From: an uncultured Bacteroidales bacterium
Lineage (GTDB): Bacteria; Bacteroidota; Bacteroidia; Bacteroidales; F082
Direction: 5' to 3'
Assembly (NCBI GenBank): GCA_900318465.1
Contig: ONKQ01000012.1
Location: 1 to 64,000, forward strand
DNA: 64,000 nucleotides
The notes below the pieces were generated by a model. It was not told where the DNA came from. It made no database searches and worked only from the letters and a program-made list of their open reading frames with translations. Every line of letters starts with the position of its first letter. Position 1 is the stretch's first letter. Positions 7,361 through 15,276 of this stretch are shown here, one piece after another. The position numbers were made by a program, and so were the translations under genes.

Positions 7361-9673
7361 TCATTGCACCACAATCCTACGTTTCAACTCCACGCCGTCC
7401 TCATCAACACAACGAAGGCGATAAGTGCCTTTTTCCACATCGATGGGCATTTGGTGGTTGAGGCGGGTTTGGCCTAAGAATTGGTCGTTCAAGGTCCAAT
7501 AAATCGTTTTTTGCGGGTTGCGGTGCGCGATTTCGAAAATCACCTGCTGGCGGTCGCCACGAATGCCGATGGGGATGGTCACCTTGGCGTCGCTCTTGGG
7601 ATAGACGAAATCCATCACCTCGTCGGGATGGGCTGTGCCACAACCCGGATAAAAGGCCGGCATGGGATGGAACAAAGGTGAATGTTTCTTGTAGAACCAC
7701 TCCATCACGGGCGGCAACACAAAATACACCTCATAGCATTTCTGGTCAATGGGATAGCAGTCGGGAAGCACCTGATACTGACGGCTCTCGTCCAAAAACA
7801 CCTTTTTATGATAGGGGCACACTCCTGTTTGGTTCTCCACTACAGGCACACGCATTGTCTTCGTCACAGGGCAAAGTTCCGATTTCGGATAACCCGACTC
7901 GGCACAAACCTCAATCTCAACGCTTTCCGAGGTATTGGCAGGATAGCGATAGCTGTCGTTCAACTTGCCGATGACGTCGAACAGAATCGGTGCCGCCACG
8001 CCCACACCCGTCAGTCCCGGGCGACCCTCTCCATCGGAATTGCCAGCCCAAACACCCACCGCATAACGGTCGGTGAGACCCACCGCCCACGCATCCTTGA
8101 AACCGAAGCTGGTGCCCGTTTTCCAAGCCACCTGTTTCGACGAGGCAAAACTCCCCCACCCTATCTGACTCGTTGGCCGCGTCAAGCCCGTCATCACATG
8201 AAAAGTCTCGGCGATGGCTTCGGCAGAAAAAGGCGACTCGTTCTCATCCACCTGAGTATCATAGTTTTCATTGACACGCGAGGCCAACTTGCGACCCATC
8301 TTGGCGTAAGCATTGGTGATGTCGTAAAGCGAAGCCTCGCTGCCACCCACGATGAGCGACAGGCCGTAATGCTCCGCATCGAAAACGAGGCCCCTCAGCG
8401 GAAGTTGTTTCAACAAGGCATGAAACCTCGCCTGACCGTATTCGCGCAGCAAATGCACAAAAGGCGCATTGAGCGAGTTTTGCAAGGCCTTGTCGGCAGG
8501 CACCGCGCCCCAGTATTCGCCGCTGTAGTTTTTCGGCGTGAATCCAGAAAGACTCATCGGCACGTCGGGCAATATCATCTCAGGCAGCAACGTGCCTTCG
8601 TCGAGCATGGCGGCAAAAAGAAAGGGCTTGAGGATGCTGCCCGTGGAACGTTGCGCCCTGACCATATCCACCATGCGGGCATCGTCGGCATCCCAGTTGT
8701 TGCCCACGTATGCGACCACCTCATCATTCAAGTAATCAAGCACATACACCGCAGCATTGTCGATGCTGTTCATCACATTCACCTGATGATGGTGCTTCAT
8801 GATGTCAATGACCGACTGCTGCAAGTTGGCGTCAATGGTGGAAATGATAGGCTCGCCGTGATGACGTTTGTCCTCCTCGGCAAGATAATGGTAAGCCAAC
8901 ATGGGCATCTCAAATGGTCGGTCGGGGATGCACTCCATCATGGCCAACTCTGCATCTTCCTCCGACAGCGCGGACACTTTCAACCGCTTGGGAATGAACG
9001 TCTTGGAACGAGGCAGGCGTTGCAGCAAGTCGTTGCGTTTCCTCTCCAAGCGATTGCGTGAGCGGCCTGGATGGATCATGGCGGGCGCATTGGGCAGCAC
9101 CGCAAGGGTGGCCGCTTCGCCCCACGAAAGTTCGTCGGGCGTAGTGTGGAAATAGCGCCACGCCGCCGCGTCGATGCCCACCACATTGCCCCCGAAAGGC
9201 GCATTGGCGGCATACATATTAAGGATGGTCCTTTTGGAATAGCGCAGCTCAAGGCGCATGGCCAAAATGACCTCAAGAAGTTTCTCGCCGTATGTTCGTG
9301 GCGGGTTGTCGCGTGAAAGCCGCACCACCTGCATCGAGAGGGTGCTACCACCGCGCACCACCTCCCCTGCCTTCCGGTTGTCGATGAACGACTTCACGAA
9401 AGACACAGGATTGAAGCCAGGATGCAGGAAAAACCACCGATCCTCAAACTCCAACAGACAAGCTATATACTTAGGGGAATAGTTGTTTGAAGCAGGGAAG
9501 CGCCACTGTCCGTCGTCCGCGATTTTTGCGCCGAGCAGTTCGCCGTTCTTCGCGGTCAAGACGGTGGAATAGGGTTTGTCGAAGCTCGGCGTTGGGATAC
9601 AGAGGAAGGCGAGGAAAAGGCCGACCAAAACCAGCAATACTATTTTGAGTTTTTTATTCAAAACAAAGACCAC
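7361..9673 (-). CDS. pbpC: Penicillin-binding protein 1C (bifunctional glycosyltransferase/transpeptidase)
   Basis: A peptidoglycan synthase of about 770 residues, the family's usual size. One N-terminal membrane anchor (about 10-28) is followed by a glycosyltransferase 51 domain (EDRWFFLHPG, then RGGSTLSMQ), and a transpeptidase domain with catalytic SILK (Ser near 346), SLN (near 398) and KTGTS (near 518). A C-terminal PBP1C-specific domain forms about the last 90 residues. No ATG is near the 5' end: the frame opens with GTG at 9673, and TTG at 9661 (MNKKLKIVLL) is an alternative start. PbpC is usually next to an alpha-2-macroglobulin gene; here that partner lies 5.6 kb upstream, beyond inserted genes. 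Confidence 0.93.
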   Translation of the reverse strand: MVFVLNKKLKIVLLVLVGLFLAFLCIPTPSFDKPYSTVLTAKNGELLGAKIADDGQWRFPASNNYSPKYIACLLEFEDRWFFLHPGFNPVSFVKSFIDNRKAGEVVRGGSTLSMQVVRLSRDNPPRTYGEKLLEVILAMRLELRYSKRTILNMYAANAPFGGNVVGIDAAAWRYFHTTPDELSWGEAATLAVLPNAPAMIHPGRSRNRLERKRNDLLQRLPRSKTFIPKRLKVSALSEEDAELAMMECIPDRPFEMPMLAYHYLAEEDKRHHGEPIISTIDANLQQSVIDIMKHHHQVNVMNSIDNAAVYVLDYLNDEVVAYVGNNWDADDARMVDMVRAQRSTGSILKPFLFAAMLDEGTLLPEMILPDVPMSLSGFTPKNYSGEYWGAVPADKALQNSLNAPFVHLLREYGQARFHALLKQLPLRGLVFDAEHYGLSLIVGGSEASLYDITNAYAKMGRKLASRVNENYDTQVDENESPFSAEAIAETFHVMTGLTRPTSQIGWGSFASSKQVAWKTGTSFGFKDAWAVGLTDRYAVGVWAGNSDGEGRPGLTGVGVAAPILFDVIGKLNDSYRYPANTSESVEIEVCAESGYPKSELCPVTKTMRVPVVENQTGVCPYHKKVFLDESRQYQVLPDCYPIDQKCYEVYFVLPPVMEWFYKKHSPLFHPMPAFYPGCGTAHPDEVMDFVYPKSDAKVTIPIGIRGDRQQVIFEIAHRNPQKTIYWTLNDQFLGQTRLNHQMPIDVEKGTYRLRCVDEDGVELKRRIVVQ

Positions 9674-9736
9674 TTATCTTTCCGTATTCTCCGATTGTCA
9701 CAACTTTTCACCTAAGTAAAACCATAATGAGTCAGC

Positions 9737-10783
9737 CTATTTCGTTCCATATTCTTTTGCAATGAGGATTGAACGGTTCAATTTGTCGATAAACCATTGC
9801 TTGTCGGGCAGATATGTGGTGTATTGCCCCACCTTGATATTATCCTCATCCAGCATCAATAGTTCGATATGTTCCGTATTGCCTTCGCTACAAAGCAACA
9901 ACCCAATAGGTAGATTCTCACCTGATTGCATATCATACTTTTGGATATACTTTAAGTAGAGTTCCATTTGCCCCTTGTATTGAGGTTTGAATTTGCCAAG
10001 TTTCAAGTCGATGGCAACCAAACATTTCAGTTTCCTGTGATAGAAGAGCAAGTCAAGATAATAGTCTGTTCCGTCGATGGTGAAACGTTTTTGCCTTTCC
10101 AAGAAAGCAAAGCCCTGTCCCAATTCAAGGATGAAATTCTCCAACTGCTTGGAAATGGCAGCTTCCAGTTCCTCCTCCGAATAATAACCGCTTAATCCAA
10201 GGAAGTCAAGCACATACGAACTTTTCAACACGACATCTGGCTCCATGTGTTGTGGACATATCCTTTCCAAGGTTTTGGCAATCTTGTCGTCGGGTTTTGC
10301 CGCTATCAGTGAACGCTCGTATGCCATTTCATCCTGTTTGTCTCGCAATTGCTTCACACTCCAATGCTCCGCAATGCCCATTTGTTGGTAAAAGAGCCGC
10401 TTTGTGCCGTCTTCAATAGTGATAAGTTCCAAAAAATGGCTCCAAGTCAATGTTTGCGACAGCATCGCAAACATTTCCCTATTGCCATAAATACGAGCCA
10501 CTTTCATCATCCTTGTCAATGCGGAATAAGTGTATCCTTTCCCATAACGTGCCATCAATCTTTGCGACAGCGTCGCAAGAATCTTTTGTCCGTATGCCGA
10601 ATAGGTTTGATAGTCCATGTCGTCTATGATGTACTTGCCGACATTCCAGAACGTCATACTCGACTGCGCATTGACATAAACAGCAACCCTTTGCATGGCG
10701 TTGTCGATGATTTCTGAAACGCCCTGATAAAGGTTGTCGCTGATTTGTGCTATTCTATTGGTGTCTATTATTTCGTTTGTCAT
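9737..10783 (-). CDS. DUF1016/YhcG-family PD-(D/E)XK nuclease
   Basis: 348 residues, typical of the YhcG family. The N-terminal helical DUF1016 part (SSMTFWNVGKYI, YGKGYTYSALTRM) is followed by a C-terminal PDDEXK-like nuclease domain (YYLDLLFYHRKL then VAIDLKLG, about 240-265). Family knowledge: these are restriction-like nucleases often found in mobile or defence islands. It lies immediately downstream of an MmeI-like enzyme on the same strand and upstream of pbpC, within the DNA that separates pbpC from its partner. The substrate is unknown. Confidence 0.88.
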   Translation of the reverse strand: MTNEIIDTNRIAQISDNLYQGVSEIIDNAMQRVAVYVNAQSSMTFWNVGKYIIDDMDYQTYSAYGQKILATLSQRLMARYGKGYTYSALTRMMKVARIYGNREMFAMLSQTLTWSHFLELITIEDGTKRLFYQQMGIAEHWSVKQLRDKQDEMAYERSLIAAKPDDKIAKTLERICPQHMEPDVVLKSSYVLDFLGLSGYYSEEELEAAISKQLENFILELGQGFAFLERQKRFTIDGTDYYLDLLFYHRKLKCLVAIDLKLGKFKPQYKGQMELYLKYIQKYDMQSGENLPIGLLLCSEGNTEHIELLMLDEDNIKVGQYTTYLPDKQWFIDKLNRSILIAKEYGTK

Positions 10784-10898
10784 GTTTTTCTCAATTTCAT
10801 CCTATTAAATATTTCGTTTGTTGTTCTCAAATTTCAAATTCACATATTCACTAATGAAGGAATTACTAGTAAATCCACCAGATCCTAAGAAATTAAAT

Positions 10899-10917
10899 CG
10901 TCCGCCGTTAGCGGGCG
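10899..10917 (-). terminator. Possible hairpin terminator after the MmeI-like gene
   Basis: CGTCCGC and GCGGGCG arms around CGTTA form a 7-bp stem with one G-U pair, 26 nt past the stop at 10943, followed on the minus strand by an AT-rich rather than pure T tract. The rest of the 159-bp gap (10784-10942) shows nothing recognisable. Confidence 0.35.
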
Positions 10918-10942
10918 AATTGCAAATACGCCTGAACTGGGT

Positions 10943-13852
10943 TTATGTATTGCTCATCATTTTGACACAATCAAGTGAAACCAACCCGGTTTTGTCCTTA
11001 ATCTTGTCGGGAAGTCCAGGACCTTGCACCGCTTCACCTCTTTGCTCTTTTTCAAAGACCTTGACATTCAAGTCTAAGAGGAATTGAAGTATGTCTGCAT
11101 CGCGCCGCATTCCGTAGGCATCACGCACGGCATTGTCGAGCCGTGTCTGAATCTCGGAAATAGGATTGTTGGGTGTGTCATCCATGATCCGATAAAGCTG
11201 ACGCAGAGTATAGTGATGCTCATCCATGTATTCATTCCTTTTGTCTCGCAAAGCCTTGGCATGTTTTGCCACTTCCTCGATTTGCTTCTTGGTTGGATTC
11301 TGTGGCCAAGGAAATGTGTCGAAAACAGTATCCGATGTATAACGCCAATCACCTTTCAATGTAGAACATCGAGCCACGAACCATTCCCAGTGAATGGCCG
11401 ACTGAAGTATGCCAAACGAGTAATCATCATCAAGAGGAAATACTTGTAATGCTGCATTAGGATTTATCTTATTGCTGACAAATTCAAATATAGGTCGTTT
11501 TGTCACACAAGAGCAAACTATATATCTATCTATAGCCTCAATATGGTCCATGAGTTCACCTCTTGACCTAAACAGTTTATACCAATTCTTAAAAGCACTC
11601 TGATGATCCTTCTTCTCTTTATAATTGGGATTCTCTTTTTTTGCCTTTTCGTTTCTTGCGATTTCATCATCAGCTTTCTCCTTGAAAAGAGGATAGACAT
11701 TTTCGTGAATATGCTCATAAAGATTTTTATAAGAAGCCACCTCAAACACATCCTTTGCTTTCCGAAAATCTATGACATATCGCTGTGGCTGGGAGCCAAA
11801 TTGTCCTAATAATTCTTCTCCTATCAAATAGGGATGTATTACACTTTCGTTATTTTTATCCTGCAAATACTTCACAGCTTGTTCCTTTGTAAGTAGGAAA
11901 TGTTTGTTGCCGTGTGTTTGTCCTTGATAGCAAGCCGAGGATTCTTTATTACATTTCAACACTTTCGCTTGGGTCACATCAAAAAGGCTCAATGCAGAAT
12001 TGATGGTGTCGAGTTCATAATCTTCAAAAGGTGAATCTTTGCTGTCGCCTGTTTGAATTGACAACACTTTCTTTCGCTTTTCTTCGCCTTTCTTCCATGT
12101 CGCTATGGAGACATACACAGCAGCATCGCCCGACCATACTTCAGTGGAAACCGAATCAAGGATGGTTCCATCCTTTTCCACAATATAATCCAATCCGCCC
12201 ATGCGGGAATAGTTTTGGCGAATGGTATTGGTTCCAACAAGTCCAGCATATTGGCCTTTTTTCATAAGGTCATGGGCTTTGCGGAACCAATAAACACAAA
12301 AATCAGCCCTTCCCGGAACATCGGGGAATGCTTGTCGGACACGGTCCACATAAGCAGCACCCAACTCCTGCACCATCTTGTTTTTTGACTGGAATGGTGG
12401 ATTGCCTATCACAACATCGAATTTTGGCCATTCGCAGAACAGGGCATCTTGCAGCAAGATATTGTTGTCCATATTTTCCAAAGGCAAGGAATCGTCAAAG
12501 TCGATAGATGTGCCATGAAGCGAGATTCGTTGCAAATAGGTGATATTGCATAATTCTTTGGCAATCATCATGGTCATTTTCGCCACTTCAACGGCTATTG
12601 GTTGCACATCAATGCCAAAGAATTGGCTAGTTTTGATAACAGATTGGAAATTGAACTTGTAACTATCGCGAATGTTTTTTGGAAATTCAAACAGTCTGTC
12701 AATAACCTGACACTCCAATTCTTTCATTTCACGATAGGCGACAAAAAGGAAGTTTCCACACCCACAGGCAGGGTCAAGCACCCTATATTCCCCCATTTCC
12801 TGTCTAACTTTATTCAATTCCACAATCGTTTTAGCCTTTGCTATTTTCTCTTTCCATGGACGAATGATTGTAGGGGTAATCACTCTGAGCATATCCACCT
12901 CACTTGTGAAGTGTGCGCCAAACTTATGACGCTCTTTAGAACGCATGGTTCCTTCAAACAAAGCACCGAAAATAGAGGGGTTGACTTTTGTCCAGTCTTT
13001 GTCGGCAACCTCTTTCAGCACTTTCAGGCAATGGTCGTCGAGAATAACTGGGTCAATCTCTTTGAACAAACCACCATTGAAATAGCGAATGTCTTTGAAC
13101 TTGCCTGCACGGGCAGGAACAGGATTGGCCATTTGTCGGAAAAGATTGCCAAATTCATCGTAAGCATTGCACTTCCCATCCAAACAATCATGGATGATTT
13201 GCGTAAAGAAGCCCTTGGGCAACAATTCAACATCTTCTGAAAACAATGCCAATACACATTGAAGGATAAAGTGCTGAGTGCGAGTCTTGTCTTCCTGTTT
13301 GTCGATGGTCAAATACTGAAACAATTCGCCTATCAGTCTTGCAGCATCTTTGGAGACATCTTCCGTGTTGTTGTTGAACAAAGGAGATTTACCCTCCAAA
13401 AACGACAAACAAGTATATCTCTCCGGAAGTTCGTCAAGCGTAACTTCGTCCACTTTATTGAACTCGTCATAAATAATGAACTTGTCGAAGTTGCATAATA
13501 CGATATATCGGGGCTTTCTACATCCGGGACCAATATCTTTCGAGGGCACAAGATTAATCCAATAGTCACGGGCTTGGGGAAAATGTGATTCCAGGTTTTT
13601 TATGTCTTTCCTTTTCATCTCTATCAATACACCATCTTTACCCGCAGGACTCCAAAGACAATCTATGTATTTAGTAGATTTGGAATCGGCCTCCTTCACT
13701 TTGACTTCAAGCCCCCCGTTTGCCTCAATTATTCCTTTGTGTCCATAAGCTTTGAAAAGACGGTCACAAAACAGTTGAGCCTGTCCTTTCTCGTCACCAG
13801 TCAAATTGTCTTTGACGTATGAAACAAATTCTTCTATGTCTTGTTTTCTCAT
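10943..13852 (-). CDS. MmeI-like type IIG/IIL restriction-modification enzyme
   Basis: A single-chain enzyme of 969 residues combining cleavage and adenine-N6 methylation. The ATG at 13852 is preferred over an upstream in-frame TTG. An N-terminal PD-ExK nuclease (IDCLW then IEMKRK near residue 77) is followed by a helical spacer and an amino-methyltransferase with SAM motif I DPACGCGNF (near 360) and catalytic NPPF (near 483). A C-terminal target-recognition part ends with the DTFPWPQ signature seen in the MmeI family. Known: type IIL enzymes bind and cut at a fixed distance and modify one strand. The recognition site cannot be read from sequence. It lies in a probable insertion between pbpC and its partner gene. 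Confidence 0.85.
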   Translation of the reverse strand: MRKQDIEEFVSYVKDNLTGDEKGQAQLFCDRLFKAYGHKGIIEANGGLEVKVKEADSKSTKYIDCLWSPAGKDGVLIEMKRKDIKNLESHFPQARDYWINLVPSKDIGPGCRKPRYIVLCNFDKFIIYDEFNKVDEVTLDELPERYTCLSFLEGKSPLFNNNTEDVSKDAARLIGELFQYLTIDKQEDKTRTQHFILQCVLALFSEDVELLPKGFFTQIIHDCLDGKCNAYDEFGNLFRQMANPVPARAGKFKDIRYFNGGLFKEIDPVILDDHCLKVLKEVADKDWTKVNPSIFGALFEGTMRSKERHKFGAHFTSEVDMLRVITPTIIRPWKEKIAKAKTIVELNKVRQEMGEYRVLDPACGCGNFLFVAYREMKELECQVIDRLFEFPKNIRDSYKFNFQSVIKTSQFFGIDVQPIAVEVAKMTMMIAKELCNITYLQRISLHGTSIDFDDSLPLENMDNNILLQDALFCEWPKFDVVIGNPPFQSKNKMVQELGAAYVDRVRQAFPDVPGRADFCVYWFRKAHDLMKKGQYAGLVGTNTIRQNYSRMGGLDYIVEKDGTILDSVSTEVWSGDAAVYVSIATWKKGEEKRKKVLSIQTGDSKDSPFEDYELDTINSALSLFDVTQAKVLKCNKESSACYQGQTHGNKHFLLTKEQAVKYLQDKNNESVIHPYLIGEELLGQFGSQPQRYVIDFRKAKDVFEVASYKNLYEHIHENVYPLFKEKADDEIARNEKAKKENPNYKEKKDHQSAFKNWYKLFRSRGELMDHIEAIDRYIVCSCVTKRPIFEFVSNKINPNAALQVFPLDDDYSFGILQSAIHWEWFVARCSTLKGDWRYTSDTVFDTFPWPQNPTKKQIEEVAKHAKALRDKRNEYMDEHHYTLRQLYRIMDDTPNNPISEIQTRLDNAVRDAYGMRRDADILQFLLDLNVKVFEKEQRGEAVQGPGLPDKIKDKTGLVSLDCVKMMSNT

Positions 13853-13913
13853 ATTAATAAGTTTTTCCAATCAAAAACTGCCTAATTAAGACTTATTTGT
13901 TACCTCTTTCGTT

Positions 13914-14291
13914 TTAGGACATTTTCTGCAACAGCGCATCCGTCCCAATCTCCATCCGGCTAAACGCAAACCATTTCTTCCCCAAATCCTTCAGCGATGC
14001 GCCAATGTGGTAAACCGTGTCGTCAATGCAATGGAAACGGTCGTGGGCGTTTTGAACTTGTAAGAAATCCTTACAGATTGCTCCTTTTTCAAGTTCGTGT
14101 TCTTTGTAAACATTATTAATATGAATCGTAATGTTTTGTGATGTAGTATCAAACAGCCACGACATTTGCTTTTGGGTAAGCCATATCGTTTCTTCCGACA
14201 ACTGGACTTCCAATTGCACGGCATCGTCATCGCTGTGATAAACAACAACAGAACTGCTTTCAGGATGATATGTTGCCAACTCTTTGTCCAT
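13914..14291 (-). pseudogene. RhuM-like relic, apparent internal deletion
   Basis: The first 75 or so residues match the N-terminus of RhuM-family proteins (ETIWLTQKQMSWLFDTTSQN, IHINNVYKEHELE). The frame then jumps to an unrelated tail (AHDRFHCIDDTVYHIGASLK) of the kind found at the C-terminus of longer phage-type proteins in this phylum. RhuM proteins are usually more than 300 residues, so this 125-residue frame looks like a fusion left by an internal deletion. It sits directly upstream of the MmeI-like gene. Confidence 0.6.
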
Positions 14292-14335
14292 AAATAAGAT
14301 AATTCAACCCTGCAAAAATAACAAATAAAGTCCTA

Positions 14336-14524
14336 TCACCCCGGAAAATTTTTCAGCACCACCTTCATATAAACCGACACAAACGTAGTTCCGCTATCTT
14401 TAGCGGTCACTACTATAGAATAGGGCTTATCGAAACATTGAATTGGGACACAAAAAAGCACTAAAAAGCCCGCAAGCACAAAAAAGGCTACTTTGGTTTT
14501 TCTATGTCTTGCGGGCTTTTTCAC
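14336..14524 (-). pseudogene. Relic of a pbpC 5' end
   Basis: Only 62 codons with a GTG start. The membrane anchor and following stretch (VLFCVPIQCFDKPYSIVVTA) closely parallel the start of PbpC at 9673 (FLCIPTPSFDKPYSTVLTA), and the DNA is recognisably similar. The match ends abruptly after TAK. It lies one small gene downstream of the alpha-2-macroglobulin gene, where pbpC is normally found, so it may mark the original or a second pbpC start cut off by the inserted DNA. Confidence 0.7.
14463..14521 (-). terminator. Strong bidirectional hairpin after the small secreted protein
   Basis: Perfect 14-nt arms (14463-14476 and 14508-14521, CTTGCGGGCTTTTT) are separated by 31 nt. They begin 13 nt past the stop of the gene ending at 14534 and finish in T-runs on both strands. 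The arms also fall within the pbpC relic, so either the hairpin is an insertion or it has formed since that frame died. Confidence 0.55.
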
Positions 14525-14533
14525 CCAATGTGA

Positions 14534-15172
14534 CTAAAAATTTCTCACACCGCGAACCAGTCGACGGCCATCCTTGGTGCCATTGAAGCTGTGATCTCTG
14601 TAGCGCAACTTGCCATCAGAGTCCATAAACCAAGAACTGCTAAGCGAATACTCGGTGGATGACCAATACTCGCCGTCCTCGACTATGAAGTTCGTTCCGC
14701 CTACAGCGCTGAGGCTTGCGTTCACCTTGTCACGATTGTCGTACAGCTTCTTCAGCTGGCCCAAGGCCGGCAAATACCAGCCGTTGGAAAAGTCCACGCT
14801 GTCAAAGGCAGGATATTGCGAGCCATTTTGGGAACTAATGGAAAGAATCTTCTCGGTATTGCCATAGCCATTGACGTCAGCCACTGCCGCCTGTCTGCTA
14901 CGGCGGTCGGGAAGCAGAGTACTAACATGGTTCGGCCCCCATGACAAGCTGCCTTGATCGTCCAAAGCCACGGCCCAGCCATGCTTCTTGGTGGCGTCGA
15001 CGTAAAACACCACGCCAATGGCTTTTTCGCCCGACAAAGCCAATTCGGTTGAACTAATCACGTTGTTGCCTTCGCAAAGGATGTCGCCCACATGCACTTG
15101 GGCCTTCACCGCAGGCAATGCAGCAGCTATGAAAAGCACCGTCATCAATCGTCTCAATACATTTTTACGCAT
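14534..15172 (-). CDS. Small secreted protein with Lcl/FISUMP-like C-terminal domain
   Basis: 212 residues from the ATG at 15172, which opens a signal peptide (MRKNVLRRLMTVLFIAAALP, cut near KA-Q). The frame extends upstream but without a signal, and a -7 box sits 24 nt before this ATG. The mature part carries GWYLPALGQLKKLY, EYWSSTEY and a closing RRLVRGVRNF, features of the DUF1566/Lcl and Fibrobacter paralogous lectin-like domains used by surface proteins. No cell-wall or T9SS sorting signal is seen. Function unknown. Confidence 0.75.
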   Translation of the reverse strand: MRKNVLRRLMTVLFIAAALPAVKAQVHVGDILCEGNNVISSTELALSGEKAIGVVFYVDATKKHGWAVALDDQGSLSWGPNHVSTLLPDRRSRQAAVADVNGYGNTEKILSISSQNGSQYPAFDSVDFSNGWYLPALGQLKKLYDNRDKVNASLSAVGGTNFIVEDGEYWSSTEYSLSSSWFMDSDGKLRYRDHSFNGTKDGRRLVRGVRNF

Positions 15173-15195
15173 ACTCTTAGTTTTATAGTTTGTGG

Positions 15196-15222
15196 CAAAA
15201 ATACGCTTTTTTTGTTTTCCAA
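15196..15222 (-). promoter_or_regulatory. Promoter of the small secreted protein
   Basis: TATTTTTG (15196-15203, minus) with TTG 16 nt upstream (15220-15222). It supports the ATG at 15172. Confidence 0.55.
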
Positions 15223-15276
15223 AGCATAAAAACTTTTTTTTGACCTCTTTAGGCCCACAATCAACAATCATGCCAT

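Noticed and set aside
7682-9061. 459-codon open frame antisense to pbpC
   Set aside because: Overlaps the catalytic transpeptidase coding sequence on the other strand; no recognisable domain.
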